A DNA stretch of 38,724 nucleotides, from assembly GCA_016931115.1 (NCBI GenBank), contig JAFGFM010000237.1, positions 1 to 38,724 of the forward strand. The letters run 5' to 3'. The DNA comes from Deltaproteobacteria bacterium (GTDB lineage Bacteria; Desulfobacterota; DSM-4660; Desulfatiglandales; HGW-15). Shown piece by piece: positions 9,251 through 16,585 of this stretch (its first letter is position 1; each line of letters opens with the position of its first letter). A program made the translations under genes and the position numbers. The notes under the pieces are model-generated. The model was not told the origin of the DNA, ran no database searches, and worked only from the letters and a program-made list of their open reading frames with translations.

Positions 9251-10237
9251 GTGTTAACATTAAAAGAAAATTTATATGAAACTTTGAAAAACGGCAAACC
9301 GGATGCATTTGTAAATGAGTGGGAACCCTTTCCACAGGTCTGGGACCCGGCTTTTTTCTACCTGTTTCCGGTAGCAAAAGGCCAGACCGCCATCAACCCC
9401 TGGGGGGTAACCATTTACTGGGGAGAACATGAACCAGGGATCATGCCAATAGTTAATGAAAAGACCAAGGTCTGCCCTGATATCACCGAATGGCGCAAGA
9501 CCTGCAAGGCCCCTGATCTTGACAAGGTGCCGATGGACTGGAAAGCCGCTAAGGCTGATACAGCAAGGATCAAGGCAGAGGGTAAATTTGCCATGGTCTG
9601 GGTCCCAACCGGGGTATTTGAGCAGCTCCATTTTCTCATGGGCTTTGAAGACACGCTCATGAATTTTCTGGCAGAGCCCGACGCCATGCATGAACTGATC
9701 GACTATGTTAAAAAGGCAAAGATGCAGCAGGTAAGGCTCCTTATAGAAAACCTGCGTCCTGATGTTATCATGTTCCATGATGACTGGGGCTCAAAATACA
9801 GCACCTTCATGAGCCCTGATACATGGCGTGAATTTCTGAAAGAGCCCTATAGAGAAATCTATGGTGCCATGAAAAAGGAAGGTGTCATTACCATGCACCA
9901 TGCTGACAGCTTCTGCGAACCCCTTGCAAAAGACATGGTTGATGTTGGTATTGATATATGGGAAGGTATCCTCCCCTCCAACAATATCCAGAAGATCAAG
10001 AAGGATACTGATTACAAGCTGACCCTCATGGGCGGCATTGATGCTTCCATTGTTGACCGCGCTGACTGGAAAGAGGAGATAGTCCGTGCAGAAACAGCAC
10101 GTGCATGTAAAGATTATCATGAAGGCGGCATGTTTATCCCATGCCTGACCTATGGAGGTGAAGGGAGTATCTTCCCTGGTGTTAATGACTGCATCATGGA
10201 CGAAGTAAGAAAACAGAACAAGATTTACTTCAAATAG
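9251..10237 (+). CDS. UROD-like (MtaA/CmuA-type) corrinoid methyltransferase family protein
   Basis: This 328-residue TIM-barrel protein belongs to the uroporphyrinogen decarboxylase superfamily, in the branch that includes corrinoid-protein methyltransferases rather than haem synthesis. It starts at GTG, seven bases after AAGGAGG. Family blocks include LRPDVIMFHDDWGSKYSTFMSP, the MHHADSFCEPLAKDMVDVGIDIWEG strand where MtaA-type enzymes place their HxC zinc ligands, GGIDASIVDRADW and a late cysteine in FIPCLTYGG. The canonical HxC is not exact here (HHADSFC), so metal binding is uncertain. No corrinoid protein or activating enzyme is adjacent. The next gene is an MFS carrier, suggesting uptake of a methylated or methoxylated substrate. 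A true HemE is less likely. Confidence 0.8.
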   Translation: MLTLKENLYETLKNGKPDAFVNEWEPFPQVWDPAFFYLFPVAKGQTAINPWGVTIYWGEHEPGIMPIVNEKTKVCPDITEWRKTCKAPDLDKVPMDWKAAKADTARIKAEGKFAMVWVPTGVFEQLHFLMGFEDTLMNFLAEPDAMHELIDYVKKAKMQQVRLLIENLRPDVIMFHDDWGSKYSTFMSPDTWREFLKEPYREIYGAMKKEGVITMHHADSFCEPLAKDMVDVGIDIWEGILPSNNIQKIKKDTDYKLTLMGGIDASIVDRADWKEEIVRAETARACKDYHEGGMFIPCLTYGGEGSIFPGVNDCIMDEVRKQNKIYFK

Positions 10238-10250
10238 ATAACCGTATCAA

Positions 10251-10283
10251 AAGGGTATTATACATTTTATGTATAATACCCTT
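10251..10283 (+). terminator. Perfect intercistronic hairpin
   Basis: AAGGGTATTATACAT, three T residues, then the exact reverse complement make a 15-bp stem with a 3-base loop. It starts 13 bases after the methyltransferase stop, and its right arm ends nine bases before the MFS start. There is no T-run, because the ribosome-binding site of the next gene follows directly. A partial terminator, an mRNA stability element or a structure limiting MFS translation are all possible. Confidence 0.6.
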
Positions 10284-10292
10284 GAGGTATCC

Positions 10293-11555
10293 ATGCCTGA
10301 CAGAAGTTTCTATGGTTGGAAGCTACTCACCGCCTTGTGGGCAATCGTCTGTATCAACCTTGCCTTCCCTATCTATGGCGCACGGGTGCTTGATGCGGTT
10401 ATGGTTGTTGACCTTAACCTCAACCGTCAGTCACTTGGCGGCATCTTTTCTATATATACTATCATGTCAGGGCTCCCCGGGCCTCTCGTTGCCATGTGTG
10501 TAGGCAGATTTGGCGTCAGGATTACCATGGTTTCTGGAAGCCTTCTTGTAGGTATCGGCTCCATTCTCATGGCGACTGTTGTAAAGAGCGCTCCATCTGC
10601 GGCCCTTGCCTTTGGCATACTTGTCGGGGCAGGTGTATGTATGGGAGGTGTGATTGCTGCACAGGCAGGCATAGCAAAATGGTTTGTAAAAAAACGGGCG
10701 CTTGCACTTGCCCTTTTCAGTTCAGCATCAGGTATAGGCGGATTTATAGCCTCCCCGCTTCTGAACCAGGTACTGGTTTTAACTGATAAAGACTGGCGCA
10801 TGGGTTGGTTCATTATCACTGCCCTTACTATTTTAGCACTGTTGATCTCAATCATTTTTATAAAAGAAGAGCCAAAGGATCTGGGGCAGCTGCCCGATGG
10901 AGAGGTATCCCTTTCACAAGATATGAACATGCCCGGTTCTGGCAAAAATAAAAAAAGGGTGTATCAGACAGAGGTAAACTGGAGCTATTCAGAGGTATTG
11001 TCCGGCAGCTCCTTCTGGATCATGATGATCTGCCACATGGGTATGGGCTGCGGCTATTCCCTGTTTTTAGGTCATGGTGTGGTACATTTAATGGATATTG
11101 GCCATACACGTGATGCAGCTTCATGGGCCATAAGCCTTATTGCGCTCACAAGCCTTTTTGGAAAGGCGATTATTGCCACACTTGGTGACAGGATTGAACC
11201 CAGGAAGATATGGGCCGGGTTTGTAGCCCTGTTCAGCATCGGTATGATACTCTCAGTTAAAGCAATATCACCCTTTATGCTTGTATGTGTGGCATCATGT
11301 ATAGGAATCGGTTTTGGTGGTGGTGTTGTCTGTGTTGCCACGGTGTTAAGCAATTATTTTGGTGTAAAGGCGTTTGCATCCCTGATCGGGCTCTCTCTGG
11401 CCATCAATACCACCTTTGGGGCAGTAATACCCTATGTCGCTGGGAGGCTGTATGACAGCGGTCATGGATATCAGGGGGTATTTTATGCCCTTTCCCTGTG
11501 GTGTATCGTTGGCGCAATTACCCTCTATTTATTAAAAATCCCTGTAAAAAGGTGA
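10293..11555 (+). CDS. MFS transporter, oxalate/formate antiporter-like
   Basis: This 420-residue inner-membrane carrier has about 12 hydrophobic helices in two halves separated by a charged loop (about residues 195-235, containing EEPKDLGQLPDGE). It starts with FYGWKLLTALW, and the cytoplasmic loop between helices 2 and 3 (GRFGVRITM) fits MFS motif A loosely. The WFVKKRALALALFSSASGIGGF stretch is typical of OFA-like and monocarboxylate carriers. The ATG at 10293 is chosen because GAGG lies five bases upstream; an earlier in-frame ATG at 10269 lies inside the hairpin and adds eight unlikely residues. It is probably co-transcribed with the methyltransferase gene and may carry its substrate or product. 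The substrate cannot be read from sequence. Confidence 0.85.
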   Translation: MPDRSFYGWKLLTALWAIVCINLAFPIYGARVLDAVMVVDLNLNRQSLGGIFSIYTIMSGLPGPLVAMCVGRFGVRITMVSGSLLVGIGSILMATVVKSAPSAALAFGILVGAGVCMGGVIAAQAGIAKWFVKKRALALALFSSASGIGGFIASPLLNQVLVLTDKDWRMGWFIITALTILALLISIIFIKEEPKDLGQLPDGEVSLSQDMNMPGSGKNKKRVYQTEVNWSYSEVLSGSSFWIMMICHMGMGCGYSLFLGHGVVHLMDIGHTRDAASWAISLIALTSLFGKAIIATLGDRIEPRKIWAGFVALFSIGMILSVKAISPFMLVCVASCIGIGFGGGVVCVATVLSNYFGVKAFASLIGLSLAINTTFGAVIPYVAGRLYDSGHGYQGVFYALSLWCIVGAITLYLLKIPVKR

Positions 11556-11751
11556 TATTTTTACATTTAAATCAATTAGTTATCTATAATATGAATATTA
11601 ATAGCTTGATCCTTATTTCTCTCCTTTCAGGGAAAAACAATAGCCCCATTTTCCCTATACAATTTACTTTCAGGATAAAAATAACACCTTTACAACTCTA
11701 AAAAGCTTGATTTATTTTGCAGGTTGAATTAATATTATGTCTATTTGCAAA

Positions 11752-11770
11752 TTTGACTGTTTTAGTCAAA
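11752..11770 (+). promoter_or_regulatory. Inverted repeat in the promoter region of the small lipoprotein gene
   Basis: TTTGACT, a 5-base spacer and AGTCAAA form a perfect 7-bp inverted repeat 34 bases before the lipoprotein start. The left arm also contains TTGACT, which resembles a -35 box. It could be an operator overlapping a promoter. No -10 box is convincing. Confidence 0.3.
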
Positions 11771-11804
11771 TAGTTTTATTGTATTAACTGAAAGGAGATT
11801 TAAT

Positions 11805-12224
11805 ATGAAAATGATGATGAAATTGTTCACTATTGTTGCACTTCTCGCTATGACAGCATCATGTGTTACAACCACAACAGCACCGTCTGCCCTGCCTGAA
11901 AAATATAACCTCGGTAATGAGGTTAAAGAGGTAAAGAGGATAAACGCAATCAATGTATCAAATTGGGATCAGGTTGATAATCAGGCGCTTATTTTTACGG
12001 CCAATGGAAGCGATTTTTTCCTGGCTGTACTGGACAGGCCCCTTGAGGCATCTATTGCCAATCAGGTGATAGGTATTGTTGACCAGAAAGCTACCATTGT
12101 TGCAGGGTTTGACAAGTTTTTTATAAGGACTGCCAAAGGCAGACAGTATTACCTTATAGAAAAGATTTATGAACTTGCCGGTCGTGATCAGGCAAAGCAA
12201 ATGAAAGAGAAGCTCAGCAAATAA
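11805..12224 (+). CDS. Small lipoprotein, DUF6491-like
   Basis: This 139-residue exported protein has a signal peptide (MKMMMKLFTIVALLAMTASC) with lipobox MTASC; the mature protein would start at C20 and be lipid-anchored. A short Thr-rich linker (VTTTTAPS) is followed by one compact domain with the pattern INAINVSNWDQVDNQALIF, FFLAVLDRPLEAS and a basic amphipathic C-terminus. The 'I..V..W..VD...L' opening and length resemble the DUF6491 family of proteobacterial lipoproteins, a resemblance from memory that needs a profile search. AAAGGAG lies eight bases before the ATG, and a strong hairpin follows, so it is likely a single-gene unit. Function unknown. Confidence 0.75.
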   Translation: MKMMMKLFTIVALLAMTASCVTTTTAPSALPEKYNLGNEVKEVKRINAINVSNWDQVDNQALIFTANGSDFFLAVLDRPLEASIANQVIGIVDQKATIVAGFDKFFIRTAKGRQYYLIEKIYELAGRDQAKQMKEKLSK

Positions 12225-12240
12225 ATTGTAGTAATCAATC

Positions 12241-12278
12241 TGTTACATGGCCCTTTTAAATAACAGGGCCATGTAACA
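12241..12278 (+). terminator. Hairpin after the small lipoprotein gene
   Basis: TGTTACATGGCCC and its exact reverse complement make a 13-bp stem around a 12-base loop that contains TTTTAAA. It begins 17 bases after the stop codon. There is no T-run behind it, so termination may be rho-assisted. The symmetric position also lets it act on minus-strand transcripts from rpiB. Confidence 0.6.
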
Positions 12279-12345
12279 ACCACCTTTCCCGATATCTTCC
12301 TAAACCTTCGATTTCCCTCATCTATAGTGATAAAATAACGAACTA

Positions 12346-12504
12346 TTATTTATACTTTCCACATGCGGAACAATAACCTCTATGCACACAAATAACACCG
12401 CCACATTCTGAACAGGCCCACCTCTTCTTTTCATTTCTTATAAACGCCCTGACACCCCATTGTTCAATGTTGACAAGACATGTGCAATCATCCCGTTTTT
12501 TATT
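12346..12504 (-). pseudogene. C-terminal zinc-ribbon remnant (DUF3795-like)
   Basis: Reading 12504 down to the stop at 12346-12348 gives about 52 residues ending in LVNIEQWGVRAFIRNEKK, then W-A-C-SEC-GG-VICVHRGYCSACGKYK. Two CxxC pairs (CSEC, CSAC) separated by a CVH segment make a clear zinc ribbon. This looks like the last part of a cysteine-rich protein of the DUF3795 kind. There is no start codon in the frame, which is closed by TAA at 12505-12507, and rpiB ends 19 bases further on. The N-terminal part appears to have been lost. It follows rpiB on the same strand and might be read through, but no ribosome-binding site or start is visible. Confidence 0.6.
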
Positions 12505-12525
12505 TTAATATCCATACATGCAACC

Positions 12526-12954
12526 TTATTCGAGCTTTTCAATTCTACGAACATGCCGACCATATTCAAAATCAGACTGTAGCCATGTATCGACTATCTT
12601 AATGGCTTCTTGCTCACTAACCATACAGGCGCCTATGGAGATCATATTTGCATTGTTGTGTTCTTTGGCAAGGCGGGCGCTTTGCTCATTCCAGCAAAGG
12701 GCACAACGTATACCGCGCACCTTGTTTGCCGCCATAGCCTCCCCATTTCCACTCCCACCAAGAACAATCCCTATGTCATTTTCTCCATTCGCTACACTGA
12801 TTGTGGCTGGGCGTATGTAATCAGGATAGTCTACCGGCATATCACTATCTGTCCCAAAGTCATTTACGCTATAGCCTGCCTCTGTAAGGTGGGCGATAAG
12901 AACCTCCTTTAAATGATAACCTGCATGATCAGATGCTATGGCGATTTTCATCAT
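12526..12954 (-). CDS. rpiB: Ribose-5-phosphate isomerase B
   Basis: RpiB (142 residues) interconverts ribose-5-phosphate and ribulose-5-phosphate in the pentose phosphate pathway. The family start MKIAIASDHAGYHLKE, the DYPDYI block and GGSGNGEAMAANKVRGIRCALCW are present. The active-site loop is GGSGNGE, as in the mycobacterial type, where a glutamate (here about E72) acts as base. In the E. coli type the loop is CGTGIG with a catalytic cysteine. Two adjacent ATG codons are possible starts (ending 12954 and 12951); AGGA lies just upstream. A LacAB-like sugar-phosphate isomerase is a less likely reading given the length and lack of a partner gene. Confidence 0.92.
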   Translation of the reverse strand: MMKIAIASDHAGYHLKEVLIAHLTEAGYSVNDFGTDSDMPVDYPDYIRPATISVANGENDIGIVLGGSGNGEAMAANKVRGIRCALCWNEQSARLAKEHNNANMISIGACMVSEQEAIKIVDTWLQSDFEYGRHVRRIEKLE

Positions 12955-13074
12955 TTTTTCCTATACACATGGTGGCTGCAAATGCTTTTAAGGTATGAAT
13001 CTATGCGGTTTCAATCATAACCTCTATTTTTTGTCAAAAGGATTAAGGGGATTCAGGTAATAAGCTTTTATTTA

Positions 13075-13686
13075 TCACCCCTTTTTATTAATATTAGACC
13101 TGAGCGCCTCTGCCTTGTCCCTGAGTTCCAGGTAGTCCATCCTTAACCTGGAATTAGCAACCCAGGCATCTTCCATGTATCTTCTTTCCTCATCTGTAAC
13201 CAGCCTGAGCCCAAGTGTTTCAGGCCTTTCAAGGATAACCGCACCAGTAGGAACCATAGTAAATGAATGCAATGTAACCTTTTGCACAATTGCGCCATGG
13301 CCAATCCATACATGTTCTTCCAGAGTTACCTTGTACAGAGATGCCCTTATAGCAATAAAACACTCATGAGCGATATTACATGGACCATGAATGGTAACAC
13401 CATGGGCTATAGAGGTCTTAGGGCCGATAACAAATGGAGCACCCGGATCAGTGTGTATAATAACACCATCCTGAATATTAACCTCTTCGCCAATATGAAT
13501 AGGCGACACCTTCTCGTCCGGTCCCCTCTGATCCGCCCTGATTACAGTTAAAGGCCCGACAAAAACCCCTTTATCGATCTTCACATTACCAATTATCTGG
13601 GCTGAAGGGTCAATTAATGCGGTCGGATCAATTTGCGGAAAATCGCCTGCCAGGTTAGGCCTTATGTTGTTGTAGTATGATGGCAT
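13075..13686 (-). CDS. Gamma-class carbonic anhydrase (left-handed beta-helix)
   Basis: This 203-residue hexapeptide-repeat protein is predicted to be a trimeric left-handed beta-helix with a C-terminal helix. The residues needed by gamma carbonic anhydrases are in place: R50 and D52 in VIRADQRG, Q72 and D73 in NIQDGVIIH, and zinc-ligand histidines H78, H95 and H100 (IIHT, IAHGVTIHG). The spacing between H95 and H100 is five as in Cam. The protein lacks Cam's long acidic loop, which places it near the CamH subclass. GGAGG lies seven bases before the ATG. It would hydrate CO2 to bicarbonate in the cytoplasm. An acyltransferase of the same fold is the alternative, but the intact zinc triad argues against it. 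Confidence 0.85.
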   Translation of the reverse strand: MPSYYNNIRPNLAGDFPQIDPTALIDPSAQIIGNVKIDKGVFVGPLTVIRADQRGPDEKVSPIHIGEEVNIQDGVIIHTDPGAPFVIGPKTSIAHGVTIHGPCNIAHECFIAIRASLYKVTLEEHVWIGHGAIVQKVTLHSFTMVPTGAVILERPETLGLRLVTDEERRYMEDAWVANSRLRMDYLELRDKAEALRSNINKKG

Positions 13687-13890
13687 TCTTTATCCTCCAT
13701 TTTAAATGTTAACGAACGGGTAAAGCAGCCTTGAGACTTTTTACTTTTATACCTGAGACAGTTTCTGTTGTAATGTTATGTTATCAAGAAGGATAAAAAG
13801 ATTAGCCTGTTGTGTCAAGATAAAAGTAGAAACCCAAAATCTTGTCAATTCAAAATCTAATTTTTATTAACAAGATTTTACTAAAACAGG

Positions 13891-14190
13891 CTAAACCCTT
13901 TCCCCTTCAAAACATGATTCACCATAAGATGTTATAATTCTCCCTGATATCCTGTCACCCTCTACCCTGCCATGCCCTGAAATATCTATCTTTTTAAAAA
14001 ACTTCTTTACTGTAAGCGCAAATGAAAAGCAGCTGCCCTCCACCTTTCCGCCATTAAAATCTACCTGCCCTATAAACCCTGCTGACATGGTGCCTGTCAA
14101 CTCATCACCTGCTGTTTTAAGGATAAGGGTGCTCTCCATGACCCCCATTGGGGTATCCGCAGAAATTTTGTATGTCCCTTCAACACTCAT
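13891..14190 (-). CDS. Small beta-rich protein of unknown function
   Basis: This 99-residue soluble protein starts MSVEGTYKISADTPMG. The ATG ending at 14190 is chosen because GCGGAGG lies seven bases before it; eight extra in-frame residues upstream lack such a site. It has no signal peptide or membrane segment. The sequence alternates short beta strands with Gly/Asp turns and contains a rough internal repeat: STLILKTAGDELTGTMSAGFIG against SGHGRVEGDRISGRII. This suggests a small beta-barrel. I recall similar unannotated proteins in sulfate reducers but cannot name the family. It stands alone, divergent from the histidine kinase gene downstream. Confidence 0.65.
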   Translation of the reverse strand: MSVEGTYKISADTPMGVMESTLILKTAGDELTGTMSAGFIGQVDFNGGKVEGSCFSFALTVKKFFKKIDISGHGRVEGDRISGRIITSYGESCFEGERV

Positions 14191-14361
14191 AAAACGCCTC
14201 CGCTGTACAATCAAAATCAGGGTAGAAAAGATACCGTTTGGCCTTAATAATACTAAAAAGGATAATCGGCAATTTTTTTATTTAGGAAACAAAAAAATAT
14301 TCGTTTTATGTTAGAAAAAGTATATAACTATAATGATTGTAATAAATGGCTATGACAGTAT

Positions 14362-16578
14362 ATGAAAAACCTGCATAATATCATTCATGGGATAGGCGGA
14401 ATCAGCCTGAAACTGAAGCTGCTTATCCCTTTTCTGTTTTTTGCCTTTGCCAGCACCACAATCCTGACCATAATCAGTTTAACCTCACAGCAAAACCTGA
14501 TCAAAAAAGAAGAAAGGAACCTTTTACTTCAGCATTACAGGCTCTTTCTGGACAGGCTTGATCAGAAACAGGCACAGGCCATCTCTATAGCATCTTCGTT
14601 TGCAGATATACCGGATACAGGAAGGCTTCTTGCAGAAGATGACAGAGTCGCCCTGCAGAACTACATAACCCCTATATACCAGAATCTTAAAAACAACCAG
14701 GGGGTTTCACAACTTTACTTTCACAGGCCTCCAGGCATATCCTTTTTAAGGCTTTTAAATTCTGAAGAGCATGGAAAGACCGCCGGTCTGGATAAAAAGA
14801 GTGTATCAGAGATCTTTTCAGGGGCAGAAAATTCTGTCTGTCTTGAGATGGGGAAAGCAGGTCTTGTCACAGGGGGGGCAGAACCTGTCTATTATAATGG
14901 AAAGATCGCCGGAAGCGTTGGCGTCCTTTTTACCCTGGGAAAGCCATTTATAGATGACTATTCCAGTAGATGGAAGATCAATGCGGCCATTTACACTATA
15001 GCGGGTGGGAAACCAGAGAGAATAACAGCAGCCGGTGGCCATTCGCTTGAAAACATTTCAGGGATATACAAAGAAAATGGGAATATACGCGAACCCGATA
15101 TAATGATATCCCCTGAAAAACACCCGGACATGTCTGTATTAATCGGCCCTGTAGAAAATTGCTTTGGTGAGGTTGTTGCACTGATAGTATTAAACTCTGA
15201 CAGGACACCAACGCTTAAAAGACTGGCAGGTAACAGGAACCTGATGGTTTCAGCTGGAATTGCAGTCATCCTTATATCCTTTCTATTTATCTATCTTGTT
15301 ATTGATCTGTTTATTAAACCTATAAAGGAGATAGTGGCAGAGGCCCGCGAGATTGCATCAGGGAAAAGGGAGAATGGACTTGATGTCAAGAGCTCAGATG
15401 AGGTCGGGTCTCTCACAACAACCCTTAACACAATGATCGAGGCGCTTAAAAACAGGCGCATTGAGATAGAAGATTATGCCAGGACCCTTGAAAGGAGTGT
15501 TGATGAGAGGACATCAGAGCTTCTTGAATCTGAAGAAAAATACCGGACAATGGTGGAAAATGTCCCGCTTGTTGTTTACAGGATATTAAAGGACGGGACA
15601 ACCGAGTTTGTGAACTCATACCTTACAGAAAATATCGGTTACACAGTCGAAGAGGCGCTTGATAACAAGAGATTCTGGAGGGATAAGATAGCAGGTGAGG
15701 CGCCTGAGGCATTTAAAACCGTGTGGAATACCTGTTTTATAAAAGGTGAAGAGTGCAGGCTTGATCACAAGGTAAGGGCAAAGGACGGAAGGCTCCTCCG
15801 TTTTATCACCCATTCAATACCAACAACCGATGAAAATGGTGAGGTGAAATGGGTTGATGGCTTTATGCTTGACATAACAGAGCTCAAAAGACTTGAAGAG
15901 CGGGCAATCCAGACAGAGGAGGTGCGGACACTGGGCGAGATATCCGCCAGGATGGCTCATGAGATAAGAAATCCACTCAGCATTGCCGGTGGATTTGCCA
16001 GAAGGCTCAGGGATGCCATGAAGGATGATGACCCCAATAAGCGCCTTTCTATAATAATAGTTGAAGAGGTTGCAAAACTTGAGATATTTGTGACAGGCCT
16101 TTTATCCACCATAACCCCGTTTGAACTCACACTCTCAAAGGTAAGTATAAACGAGCTTATACTGGAGTCTATCGCGGAGCTTGACAGGCTTCTCGAATCA
16201 CGAAACCTTGAAATAGTCTCAGACCTTGAGTCGAATATCCCTGATATAGAGGCGGATCACAAGATCCTCTGCCAGGCAGTAATCAATATTATAAAGCACT
16301 CAATAATATCATCCCCGCAGAATGAGAACATATCTGTTTCAACCGCATTCAGGGATGATGATGTGGTTATAACAATCACCAATGCCTTTAAGCACATGTC
16401 AAATGCCGATATAGAGCAGTTCTTTTTCCCTCATATTGAGCAGAAGCTGGAGGAAAGCGTTCTGGATCTACCACTTTCAAAGATCATAATTCACAGGCAT
16501 GGAGGGAAGATAAACCTTATTAAAATCGGCGAAAATATCCTGAAAATAATTATATCCTTCCCGGTTAGACCAGCCTGA
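14362..16578 (+). CDS. Membrane sensor histidine kinase with Cache and PAS domains and degenerate ATPase
   Basis: This 738-residue inner-membrane sensor has TM1 at about 17-41, a periplasmic sensor at about 43-290 whose QLYFHRPPGISFLRLL block recalls double-Cache (dCACHE_3-like) domains, and TM2 at about 293-315. A HAMP-like linker (316-370), coiled coil and PAS domain (about 392-510) follow, then HisKA with phospho-acceptor H533 in RMAHEIRNPLSIAGGF. The C-terminal HATPase region (about 620-736) is poorly conserved. The N box reads INIIKHSI, and no DxGxG (G1) or GTGLGL (G2) motif is visible, although PLSKIIIHRHGGKI keeps the end of the fold. It ends seven bases before the convergent molybdopterin-binding gene. 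The start is uncertain because no good ribosome-binding site precedes the ATG. Confidence 0.85.
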   Translation: MKNLHNIIHGIGGISLKLKLLIPFLFFAFASTTILTIISLTSQQNLIKKEERNLLLQHYRLFLDRLDQKQAQAISIASSFADIPDTGRLLAEDDRVALQNYITPIYQNLKNNQGVSQLYFHRPPGISFLRLLNSEEHGKTAGLDKKSVSEIFSGAENSVCLEMGKAGLVTGGAEPVYYNGKIAGSVGVLFTLGKPFIDDYSSRWKINAAIYTIAGGKPERITAAGGHSLENISGIYKENGNIREPDIMISPEKHPDMSVLIGPVENCFGEVVALIVLNSDRTPTLKRLAGNRNLMVSAGIAVILISFLFIYLVIDLFIKPIKEIVAEAREIASGKRENGLDVKSSDEVGSLTTTLNTMIEALKNRRIEIEDYARTLERSVDERTSELLESEEKYRTMVENVPLVVYRILKDGTTEFVNSYLTENIGYTVEEALDNKRFWRDKIAGEAPEAFKTVWNTCFIKGEECRLDHKVRAKDGRLLRFITHSIPTTDENGEVKWVDGFMLDITELKRLEERAIQTEEVRTLGEISARMAHEIRNPLSIAGGFARRLRDAMKDDDPNKRLSIIIVEEVAKLEIFVTGLLSTITPFELTLSKVSINELILESIAELDRLLESRNLEIVSDLESNIPDIEADHKILCQAVINIIKHSIISSPQNENISVSTAFRDDDVVITITNAFKHMSNADIEQFFFPHIEQKLEESVLDLPLSKIIIHRHGGKINLIKIGENILKIIISFPVRPA

Positions 16579-16585
16579 CCTCTTT

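Noticed and set aside
9272-9778. A 168-codon minus-strand frame inside the methyltransferase gene
   Set aside because: It is antisense to conserved UROD-family sequence and lacks a start signal.
9251-10237. HemE (true uroporphyrinogen decarboxylase)
   Set aside because: The N-terminal HemE signature is absent and the gene is paired with an MFS carrier; the sequence fits the methyltransferase-like branch.
10269-10292. MFS start at the ATG at 10269
   Set aside because: This ATG is part of the right arm of the perfect hairpin and has no ribosome-binding site; GAGG supports the ATG at 10293.
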